Assembly (NCBI GenBank): GCA_900321525.1
Contig: ONWL01000008.1
Span: 1 to 17,008 of the forward strand
Reading direction: 5' to 3'
Length of the DNA: 17,008 nucleotides
From: an uncultured Eubacteriales bacterium
Lineage (GTDB): Bacteria; Bacillota; Clostridia; Lachnospirales; Lachnospiraceae
The notes beneath the pieces are model-generated. The model worked only from the letters and a program-made list of their open reading frames with translations. It searched no databases and was not told the origin of the DNA. Shown here piece by piece: positions 6,323-13,196 of this stretch (the stretch's first letter is position 1; each line of letters opens with the position of its first letter). Position numbers and translations under genes: made by a program.

Positions 6323-6344
6323 TAGGATTTCGCAAATGCCTATT
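6323..6344 (+). repeat. Short sequence resembling one end of the downstream MITE-like element
   Basis: GATTTCGCAAATGCCTATT here matches the terminal repeats of the 7396-7623 element read outward (GAAATTTCGCAAGTGCCTAAT and GAGATTCACAAATGCCTAAT) at most positions. It also forms a small hairpin, TAGGATTT against AAAT(g)CCTA. It could be a solo end, a deletion remnant or chance similarity. Confidence 0.4.
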
Positions 6345-6372
6345 GACAAACAGGTCATAAGAGGAGGGCAGT

Positions 6373-7395
6373 ATGGGAAAAGACAGGAGAACCATTCGTT
6401 GTATTGCGGCAGTCTGTATGCTTGGAGCAGGCAGTCTGTTTTTCCTTTTTTGCAATATTTTTTATGGAAGCATTTCCATTTCTTTTCAGGAGATCGTACA
6501 ACTTTTTCTTGGAAATGAAGTAGATGGAACCTATCAAAGAATTGTGATGAATATCCGGTTTCCCAGAGCGCTGGCGGCAATGGTGCTTGGCGGTGCATTG
6601 GCATTGTCTGGATATTTGCTGCAAACATTTTTCCATAATCCAATCGCAGGTCCGTTTGTGCTGGGCATCTCATCTGGTTCCAAATTGGTGGTGGCGTTGG
6701 TGATGGTGTTTCTGCTTGGAAAATCCATCCGGGTCAGTTCCGGGATTTTGATACTAGCAGCTTTGGTTGGGGCACTACTTTCCATGGGGGCAGTATTGGT
6801 CATGTCGAGGAAAGTACACAATATGTCCATGTTGGTCATCTGTGGAGTCATGATTGGCTATATTTGTTCCGCAGTCACAGACTTTGTGGTAACCTTTGCA
6901 AATGATGCAGACATCATCAATCTGCACAATTGGTCCAGGGGTAGTTTTTCTGGTATGTCGTGGAATCATGTGTCGGTAATGACCATTGTGGTCCTGGCAA
7001 CAACCATTGTGGTGTTCTTTCTTTCCAAACCCATGAGTGCTTATCAGTTAGGGGAGCACTATGCAAAGAGTATGGGAGTCAATGTCCGTATGCTTGGTCT
7101 GCTCTTCATCCTGCTGTCCAGTCTGTTGTCTGCCTGTGTGGTTGCTTATGCAGGTCCCATCTCTTTTGTGGGCATTGCGGTGCCCCATTTGGTGAAACAT
7201 CTCTTAGGAACAAACAAGCCCATCTGGATGATACCGGCCTGCTTTCTTGGGGGCAGTGTGTTTTGCCTGGCGTGTGATCTCATTGCCAGAACCGTGTTTG
7301 CCCCCACAGAGCTGAGCATTAGCACAGTGACGGCAGTGTTCGGAGCGCCGGTGGTCATCTGGATGATGGCAGGGCGAAAGAGGGAAAATGGGTAA
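6373..7395 (+). CDS. ABC transporter permease, BtuC/FecCD family
   Basis: This is the membrane channel subunit of the importer that works with the preceding binding protein and the ATPase encoded next. The 340-residue product is almost entirely hydrophobic helices, consistent with the roughly ten-helix BtuC fold. Family motifs include IRFPRALAAMVLGGALALSG, QTFFHNPIAGPFVLGISSG, the central NLHNWSRGSFSG segment, and the cytoplasmic coupling region YAGPISFVGIAVPHLVKHL, which contacts the ATPase. ATG 6373 follows a strong AGGAGGG site by 4 bases. The stop codon (7393-7395) lies inside the left copy of a direct repeat flanking the MITE-like insertion, so the element landed exactly at the gene's end and left the coding sequence intact. 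Confidence 0.92.
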   Translation: MGKDRRTIRCIAAVCMLGAGSLFFLFCNIFYGSISISFQEIVQLFLGNEVDGTYQRIVMNIRFPRALAAMVLGGALALSGYLLQTFFHNPIAGPFVLGISSGSKLVVALVMVFLLGKSIRVSSGILILAALVGALLSMGAVLVMSRKVHNMSMLVICGVMIGYICSAVTDFVVTFANDADIINLHNWSRGSFSGMSWNHVSVMTIVVLATTIVVFFLSKPMSAYQLGEHYAKSMGVNVRMLGLLFILLSSLLSACVVAYAGPISFVGIAVPHLVKHLLGTNKPIWMIPACFLGGSVFCLACDLIARTVFAPTELSISTVTAVFGAPVVIWMMAGRKRENG

Positions 7396-7623
7396 ATTAG
7401 GCACTTGCGAAATTTCAATAACTTTCTTGAAGTGTTGTCTGCGTTCGCAATATGGCTTTTTCAGGCAAGCTTTCGCCAGGTGAAAACGCAACGGATACTA
7501 AACTTTTTGTTCGCAATTTGCTTCAAAAAGCAAGTACCGGCGTTTGAGGTGGCCTTCAAAAGCCATATTTGCCTTCCTGCCAACATTTATTAAATTTTTT
7601 GGAGAGATTCACAAATGCCTAAT
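7396..7623 (+). mobile_element. MITE-like non-autonomous element between permease and ATPase genes
   Basis: The ends are inverted repeats: ATTAGGCACTTGCGAA (7396-7411) and, read on the other strand from 7623, ATTAGGCATTTGTGAA, matching at 14 of 16 positions. The direct repeat AATGGGTAA flanks it at 7387-7395 and 7621-7629. If all nine bases are target duplication the element is 7396-7620; if only GGGTAA is duplicated it is 7396-7623. Inside are further inverted repeats: AATATGGCTTTT (7449-7460) with AAAAGCCATATT (7558-7569), and CTTTTTG (7503-7509) with CAAAAAG (7524-7530). The whole element could therefore fold as a nested hairpin. No transposase is encoded. Removing the element and one repeat copy would leave permease and ATPase genes 25 bases apart, as expected in an operon. 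Confidence 0.8.
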
Positions 7624-7654
7624 GGGTAATTGTCTGTAGGAAGGAAGAAGAGAG

Positions 7655-9403
7655 ATGACCGTGAAACCATATTATTTTTATACGGAAAAATTGTGTGTGG
7701 GGTATAATGGGAAACCATTGATTCAGGATGTGGAGATCACTTTGCCCAGGGGACAAATCCTGACGTTAATTGGTCCAAACGGTGCGGGAAAATCAACGGT
7801 ATTGAAAAGCATTGCAGGACAATTAACTCCCATTGGCGGCGTGGTGTATCTGGGGGAGGAACGTTTGTCAGAGATGAAACCGGAGGAGCTGGCAAAGAAC
7901 ATGTCTGTGGTGCTGACGGAAAAGCTGAAAACAGAAATGATGACCTGTGAAGATGTGGTTGCCACAGGCAGGTATCCTTATACCGGCAGGTTCGGAATCC
8001 TTTCCAAAGAGGATCACAGAATTGTAGAAGAAGCTATGGAACTGGTACATGTGACTGGTATCCGTGCGCAGGATTTCGGCAAAATCAGTGACGGGCAAAA
8101 ACAAAGGGTGATGCTGGCAAGGGCCATTTGCCAGGAACCGGAACTGCTCATTCTGGACGAACCGACTTCTTATCTGGATGTGAAATACAAACTGGAATTT
8201 TTGTCTATCTTGCAGGAATTGAAAGTGAGAAAAGGATTGACAGTCATTATGTCTCTCCATGAACTGGAACTGGCAGAGCGGGTTTCCGATCAAATTCTCT
8301 GTTTAAAAGGAACATATGTAGAAAAATACGGAACTCCAAAAGAAATTTTTAGGGCTGGTTATATCAAACAGCTGTTTGATATCAATACAGGGAGTTTTGA
8401 TGAAGAAAACGGCAGTATGGAATTGGAGCCGCCTGTGGGAGTGCCGGAAGTATTTGTCATTGCAGGTGGCGGCAGTGGACGGCATGTGTATCGCAGATTG
8501 CAGAGGGAGGGAAAAGCCTTTGTGACAGGAATTCTATATCCCCATGATCTGGATTTTCCGGTGGCAAGGGCACTGGCAGCAGACGTGATTGCAGCAGAGG
8601 GCTTTGAACCGATTTCCAGGGAATGCTTGGAAATCGCAAAGAAAAAAATGGATTTGTGCAGCAGAGTTATCTGCTGTAAGGCACAATTTGGCAGCCTGGA
8701 ATGGGCAAATCAGGAGTTACTTGCATATGCCAGACAAAGGGGAAAAGAAGTAGAGATGGGAGAAAAAGCACATAAAATAGAACGTTTACTTCCAGAGGAA
8801 ATAGAAAAGAGAAGTTTTGAAATCATTTCAGAAGAACTTTTGGAAAGGGGCATTTCTCTTCCCCCAGAAGAAGCAATGGTGACAAAAAGGGTGATCCATA
8901 CCAGTGCGGATTTTGACTATGCAGGGACGATGACGTATTCCAAGAATGCAGTGGCAGTTGCAAAAGATCTTCTCTTAAAGGGAGCAGATATTGTGACTGA
9001 TACGAATATGGCGTTGGCAGGCATCAATAAAAAAGCATTGGCACAGTTAGGAGGACAGGCCCATTGCTTTATGGCAGATGCGGATGTGGCAAAGTCAGCC
9101 AGACAGCGGGGGGTGACGAGAGCGGTTGTCAGCATGGAAAAGGCAAAGGCGATAGAAAAGCCTGTTATTTTTGCAATCGGAAATGCGCCTACTGCATTGA
9201 TTCAAATTTATGAAATGATACAGTCAAGTGATTGGCGTCCCGCATTTGTGATAGGAGTTCCAGTGGGATTTGTAAATGTGGAAGCGGCAAAAGAACTGAT
9301 GATGGAAACGGAAGTTCCTTACATCGTGAACCGTGGAAGAAAAGGTGGAAGTAATGTGGCAGCCGCCATATGCAATGCGCTTTTGTATGAATTGACAAGA
9401 TAA
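7655..9403 (+). CDS. cbiC: Fusion of FecE/BtuD-type ABC ATPase, a middle domain, and cobalt-precorrin-8 methylmutase (CbiC)
   Basis: The product is one uninterrupted 582-residue chain with three parts. Residues 1-255 are an importer ATPase: Walker A GPNGAGKST (40-48), signature ISDGQKQR (144-151, aspartate where LSGGQ has glycine), Walker B LLILDEP (164-170) and switch His202. Residues about 264-370 hold a Rossmann-like segment starting VFVIAGGGSGRHVYRRL, of unknown role. Residues about 372-582 are CbiC, which moves the C11 methyl group to C12 to form cobyrinate: PEEIEKRSFEII, RVIHTSADFDY with catalytic-type His415, NAPTALIQIYE, GVPVGFVNVEAAKE and GRKGGSNVAAAICNAL. ATG 7655 follows a purine-rich AGGAAGGAAG site. 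The ATPase should partner the upstream permease, so import and ring synthesis are joined in one protein. Confidence 0.92.
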   Translation: MTVKPYYFYTEKLCVGYNGKPLIQDVEITLPRGQILTLIGPNGAGKSTVLKSIAGQLTPIGGVVYLGEERLSEMKPEELAKNMSVVLTEKLKTEMMTCEDVVATGRYPYTGRFGILSKEDHRIVEEAMELVHVTGIRAQDFGKISDGQKQRVMLARAICQEPELLILDEPTSYLDVKYKLEFLSILQELKVRKGLTVIMSLHELELAERVSDQILCLKGTYVEKYGTPKEIFRAGYIKQLFDINTGSFDEENGSMELEPPVGVPEVFVIAGGGSGRHVYRRLQREGKAFVTGILYPHDLDFPVARALAADVIAAEGFEPISRECLEIAKKKMDLCSRVICCKAQFGSLEWANQELLAYARQRGKEVEMGEKAHKIERLLPEEIEKRSFEIISEELLERGISLPPEEAMVTKRVIHTSADFDYAGTMTYSKNAVAVAKDLLLKGADIVTDTNMALAGINKKALAQLGGQAHCFMADADVAKSARQRGVTRAVVSMEKAKAIEKPVIFAIGNAPTALIQIYEMIQSSDWRPAFVIGVPVGFVNVEAAKELMMETEVPYIVNRGRKGGSNVAAAICNALLYELTR

Positions 9404-9415
9404 AAGAGGGAGCTT

Positions 9416-10609
9416 ATGCGATACGGATTTACCACAGGAAGTTGTGCAGCGGCAGCAGCGAAGGCAGCGGCTTATATGCTTTTGACGGGCAAACAAAAAA
9501 CGGAAATACGGATAGAGACTCCCAAAGGGATTCCCTATACAGCACAGATTGTGGATATCAATCGGACAGAAATGACCGTTAGTTGTGCCGTACAAAAAGA
9601 TGGTGGAGATGACCCGGATATTACAACAGGTACATATATTTATGCGGCGGTTTCTTATCGTATCGGAAGATTGGATGATAGAAATCATGCTGCAAAAGAG
9701 AACTGTTTTCAGAAAGACGAAAAGGCAGACTGCAAAGAGGCGATAGAGCAGAAGATAGAAATAGAGGGCGGTGTGGGGGTTGGCAGAGTGACCAAACCCG
9801 GTCTGGATCAGCCGGTAGGAAATGCGGCAATCAATCACGTCCCAAGAGAGATGATTGAAAAAGAAGTGCTACAGGTGTGTCAGCTGGTAGATTATAAAGG
9901 CAGTTTGAAGGTTGAAATTTCAGTACCGAATGGAGAAGAACTTGCAAAACAGACGTTTAATCCCAGACTGGGAATTGTGGGTGGAATTTCTATATTGGGA
10001 ACCAGTGGAATCGTGGAGCCCATGAGCCATCAGGCCATTTTAGATACCATCAAAGTGGAATTAAACCAACGAAGAGTACAGGGATTTGATTATGTGGCGG
10101 TTTCGCCGGGAAATTATGGGCTTGATTTTATGAAGAAGACCTATGGATATGATTTGGACGGAAGTGTGAAATGCAGCAATTTCATCGGAGATACCATTGA
10201 TATGGCGGTAGAATTGGGATTTCAGAAATTGCTTCTGACCGGTCATATTGGAAAGCTGATTAAAGTGGCAGGTGGGATTATGAACACTCATTCCAAAGAA
10301 GCAGATTGCAGAATGGAATTATTGGCCGCTTTTTCTGTGAGAGCACATGTGGAACAGGAACAGATCTGTAAAATCCTGGACTGTGTGACAACCGAAGAAG
10401 CTGTTCGTATTTTGGAGGCAAGTGGGAAATTACAGCCCATTATGGCGTATATAGCAGAGCGGATTTGCATGTATCTGGAAAAGCGTGCCAAAGGAAAGCT
10501 ACAGGTAGATTGTATTTTATATGCAAATGAATTTGGAGAATTGGCAAAAAGTAAGGAGGCTGAAACATGGTTTACTTTGTTGGCGCAGGAACAGGGGCAG
10601 TCGATTTGA
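9416..10609 (+). CDS. cbiD: Cobalt-precorrin-5B C1-methyltransferase
   Basis: CbiD methylates C1 of cobalt-precorrin-5B with S-adenosylmethionine in the anaerobic pathway. The 397-residue protein opens with the hallmark RYGFTTGSCAAAAAKAA and keeps GVGRVTKPGLDQPVGNAAIN, SGIVEPMSHQA, GNYGLDFMKK, CSNFIGDTIDMAV and GHIGKLIKVAGGIMNTHS. Residues about 82-113 form a charged stretch (DDRNHAAKENCFQKDEKADC) that looks like an insertion before the IEGGVGVGR motif. ATG 9416 lies 12 bases after the cbiC stop, behind an AGAGGGAG site. Its 3' end overlaps cbiF by 43 bases, which contain the cbiF start. Confidence 0.95.
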   Translation: MRYGFTTGSCAAAAAKAAAYMLLTGKQKTEIRIETPKGIPYTAQIVDINRTEMTVSCAVQKDGGDDPDITTGTYIYAAVSYRIGRLDDRNHAAKENCFQKDEKADCKEAIEQKIEIEGGVGVGRVTKPGLDQPVGNAAINHVPREMIEKEVLQVCQLVDYKGSLKVEISVPNGEELAKQTFNPRLGIVGGISILGTSGIVEPMSHQAILDTIKVELNQRRVQGFDYVAVSPGNYGLDFMKKTYGYDLDGSVKCSNFIGDTIDMAVELGFQKLLLTGHIGKLIKVAGGIMNTHSKEADCRMELLAAFSVRAHVEQEQICKILDCVTTEEAVRILEASGKLQPIMAYIAERICMYLEKRAKGKLQVDCILYANEFGELAKSKEAETWFTLLAQEQGQSI

Positions 10610-11328
10610 TTACGGTCAGAGGGATGCGTTTGCTAAAACAGGCAGATGTGATCATTTATGCGGGTTCTCTGGTTAATCCTGAATTGCTGCACTATGCCAG
10701 GAAGGAATGTGAGATTCACAATAGTGCAAAATTGACTTTGGAGGAAGTGCTGGATGTGATCAGGCAGGCAGAAGCAGAAGGGAAAATGACAGTCAGACTT
10801 CATACAGGGGATCCCAGTATTTATGGAGCAGTCAGAGAACAGATGGACGAGTTAGATGGATTGGGAATTTCTTATGAAAGTTGTCCAGGAGTAAGTGCAT
10901 GCTTTGGAGCCGCCGCATCCTTGAATCTGGAATATACGTTACCAGGAGTCTCCCAATCGTTGATTATCACAAGAATGGAAGGAAAAACCGGAGTTCCGGA
11001 AAAAGAAAGCATCGAGGGATTTGCGGCACACCAGGCATCCATGGCAATTTATCTGAGCACAGGCATGTTAAAAGAGTTAAGCGAACGGTTGATTGCCGGC
11101 GGATATGACCGGAAGACACCAGCGGCACTGGTCTATAAAGCAACATGGCCAGAGGAAGAGGTATATCTTTGTACGGTTGACACGCTATATGACACGGCAG
11201 CTGTGCATGGGATTACCAAGACGGCATTGGTATTGGTTGGAGAGGTGATCCTGCATCAGAATTATAAAAAATCCAGATTGTATGCAGCTGACTTTTCTAC
11301 AGAGTTTCGGCAGGCAAAGGAAGAATAA
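10567..11328 (+). CDS. cbiF: Cobalt-precorrin-4 C11-methyltransferase
   Basis: CbiF is an SAM-dependent tetrapyrrole methylase that methylates C11 of cobalt-precorrin-4. The 253-residue product has the family's N-terminal loop VYFVGAGTGAVDLITVRG, the SLVNPELL segment, the glycine-rich cofactor loop HTGDPSIYGA (79-88), PGVSACFGAAASLNLEYTLPG and LIITRMEGKTGVPEKE. These favour CbiF over the related CbiH and CbiE. ATG 10567 is preceded by AAGGAGG 7 bases upstream and lies inside the end of cbiD. cbiG follows after 4 bases. Confidence 0.95.
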   Translation: MVYFVGAGTGAVDLITVRGMRLLKQADVIIYAGSLVNPELLHYARKECEIHNSAKLTLEEVLDVIRQAEAEGKMTVRLHTGDPSIYGAVREQMDELDGLGISYESCPGVSACFGAAASLNLEYTLPGVSQSLIITRMEGKTGVPEKESIEGFAAHQASMAIYLSTGMLKELSERLIAGGYDRKTPAALVYKATWPEEEVYLCTVDTLYDTAAVHGITKTALVLVGEVILHQNYKKSRLYAADFSTEFRQAKEE

Positions 11329-11332
11329 GAGT

Positions 11333-12445
11333 ATGGTGTTGAGTATCATCAGTTTTACAGAAAATGGAATGGCTTTTTCTGAAAAAATTGCAAGAGCAGT
11401 GGGAGAAACAGATACCATAAAAGAATTTGATATCATAGAAGAATTTCTTCCAATAGAAGTGAGGCGATTTACAAAATGTACCACTTGTTTTGCGGCTGGA
11501 CGGGAATCCTCGATTCAATTTGTAAAAAACAGCATTGGAGACTGGGCAAAGGAGCAAATGGAAGAACGAAATGTACTGTTTTTTATTGGAGCCTGCGGCA
11601 TTGCAGTCAGGGCCATTGCCCCTTGTCTGACAGACAAGCTACACGATAGTCCGGTACTGGTGGCAGATGAGAAAGGACAGTATTTGATTCCCATTTTGTC
11701 CGGGCATGTGGGTGGTGCCAATGCACTTGCCATTTGGATTGCAAAGAAAATAGGAGCAGAGCCAGTGATTACGACTGCAACAGATCTCAACCGAAAGTTT
11801 GCAGTGGATTTGTTTGCAAAGAAAAATGGACTGCTTATTGTAAATCGGGATGGCATTGCAAAGGTGTCTGGGAAAGTATTGTCAGGACAAATCATTTCTA
11901 TGTCCGTAGAGACAGGACATCTTGATGTGCATGGGAAACAACAGGACGACATTCATATCCTGCCCTACCCACCGGCACAGCAGGTGGATGTTATGGTCAC
12001 TTCAGAAGAAAAAGAATGGGATGCCGCAATTTTACTCAAACCCCGGGAATATGTCATTGGGATGGGGTGCAGAAGAGGAAAAGAAGCAGAACAGATCGAT
12101 GATTTTATAAGAAGGCATTTGGAGAAATTTGGAATTGTGCCAGGTCAGGTAGTGGAATTGGCATCTATTGATTGTAAAAGAAACGAACCGGGACTTCTTG
12201 CCTGGAGCAGAAAAGAGAAGATTCCATTTCGCACGTACACAGCGGAAGAATTGCAATCCGTAAAAGGAACGTTTCAAACATCTGATTTTGTGCAAAATCA
12301 GGTGGGAGTAGACAATGTATGTGAAAGGGCCGCATTGAAATCATGTGAACCCATGGGAACACTTGTATATGAAAAGCACGCTGAGAATGGAATGACCATT
12401 GCAATTGCAAAGAGGGAATGGAAGGTGAAATTTGGTGAAATATAA
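11333..12445 (+). CDS. cbiG: Cobalt-precorrin-5A hydrolase
   Basis: CbiG opens the delta-lactone of cobalt-precorrin-5A and releases the C20 fragment as acetaldehyde, the ring-contraction step special to the anaerobic route. The 370-residue product shows FFIGACGIAVRAIAP (84-97), ILSGHVGGANALA (121-133), TTATDLNRKFAVD, and the C-terminal domain with VIGMGCRRGK (241-250), LASIDCKRNEPGL and QVGVDNVCERAAL. I start at ATG 11333, just after the cbiF stop with AAAGGAAG upstream. The frame is open to an ATG at 11282, but that would add 17 unrelated residues inside cbiF. It overlaps the start of cbiH. Confidence 0.94.
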   Translation: MVLSIISFTENGMAFSEKIARAVGETDTIKEFDIIEEFLPIEVRRFTKCTTCFAAGRESSIQFVKNSIGDWAKEQMEERNVLFFIGACGIAVRAIAPCLTDKLHDSPVLVADEKGQYLIPILSGHVGGANALAIWIAKKIGAEPVITTATDLNRKFAVDLFAKKNGLLIVNRDGIAKVSGKVLSGQIISMSVETGHLDVHGKQQDDIHILPYPPAQQVDVMVTSEEKEWDAAILLKPREYVIGMGCRRGKEAEQIDDFIRRHLEKFGIVPGQVVELASIDCKRNEPGLLAWSRKEKIPFRTYTAEELQSVKGTFQTSDFVQNQVGVDNVCERAALKSCEPMGTLVYEKHAENGMTIAIAKREWKVKFGEI

Positions 12446-13196
12446 AATTTTTATCGTTGGAATGGGACCGGGCAGGGAAGATATGATGACGGGAGAAGCG
12501 TTGGCTGCACTGGAACAGTCAGATGTCATTATCGGGTATACTGTGTATCTGGGGCTTTTGGGAGAACGGTTTCAGGGAAAAGAATTGTTGTCTACTCCTA
12601 TGCGCCAGGAGACGGAGCGTTGTCAGCTGGCTTTTCAGGAAGCAGAGAAAGGAAAGCAGGTGGCCTTGATTTGCAGCGGAGATGCAGGAATTTACGGAAT
12701 GGCATCCTTGATGTATGAAATTGGAAAGACACATTTGGAAACAGAACTTGTGGTCATTCCGGGAATTACAGCAGCAAGCAGTGGCGCGGCGGTGCTTGGG
12801 GCACCATTGAATCATGATTTTTGTGTGATTAGTTTAAGTGATCTGCTGACACCCTGGGAGAAAATTGAGAAACGTCTGGTTGCAGCCGCGGAAGGAGATT
12901 TTGCCATGGCAATTTATAATCCATCCAGCCATAAGCGAAAGGATTATTTGATGCGGGCCTGTGACATTTTGCTTTGCCATATAGAGGGAGAGCGGGCGTG
13001 CGGTTATGTAGAGAATATTGGAAGAGAAGGCACAAGGGCGGTGACCTGTACTTTAAGAGAATTAAGGGAAACGCAGGTCAATATGTTTACCACCGTATTT
13101 ATTGGAAATGCAGGAAGCGAAATCATCAATGGCAAGCTGGTCACAAAGCGAGGGTATCAAATTGAAAGAAATACTGGTATTTGCAGGAACAACTGA
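12435..13196 (+). CDS. cbiH: Cobalt-precorrin-3 C17-methyltransferase
   Basis: CbiH methylates C17 of cobalt-factor III / cobalt-precorrin-3 with ring contraction. The 253-residue product carries IFIVGMGPGREDMMTGEA, DVIIGYTVYLGLL, the cofactor loop CSGDAGIYGMA (80-90), PGITAASSGAAVLGAPLNHDF, LSDLLTPWEKIEKRL, and IYNPSSHKRKDYL with GREGTRAVTCTL near the end. This motif set is typical of CbiH rather than other methylases of the family. I take GTG 12435 as the start, with AAGGTG about 7 bases upstream; a TTG at 12432 directly before it would add one residue. It overlaps cbiG by 11 bases and its 3' end covers the start of the next gene. Confidence 0.93.
   Translation: MKYKIFIVGMGPGREDMMTGEALAALEQSDVIIGYTVYLGLLGERFQGKELLSTPMRQETERCQLAFQEAEKGKQVALICSGDAGIYGMASLMYEIGKTHLETELVVIPGITAASSGAAVLGAPLNHDFCVISLSDLLTPWEKIEKRLVAAAEGDFAMAIYNPSSHKRKDYLMRACDILLCHIEGERACGYVENIGREGTRAVTCTLRELRETQVNMFTTVFIGNAGSEIINGKLVTKRGYQIERNTGICRNN

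Noticed and set aside
6343..6371. Perfect TTGACA before the permease gene as an internal promoter
   Set aside because: The six bases 17 downstream are GGGCAG, and no -10-like hexamer is found at 16-18 spacing.
7405..7593. 62-codon frame inside the MITE-like element
   Set aside because: It lies wholly within the inverted-repeat element, has no SD, and shows no resemblance to a transposase.
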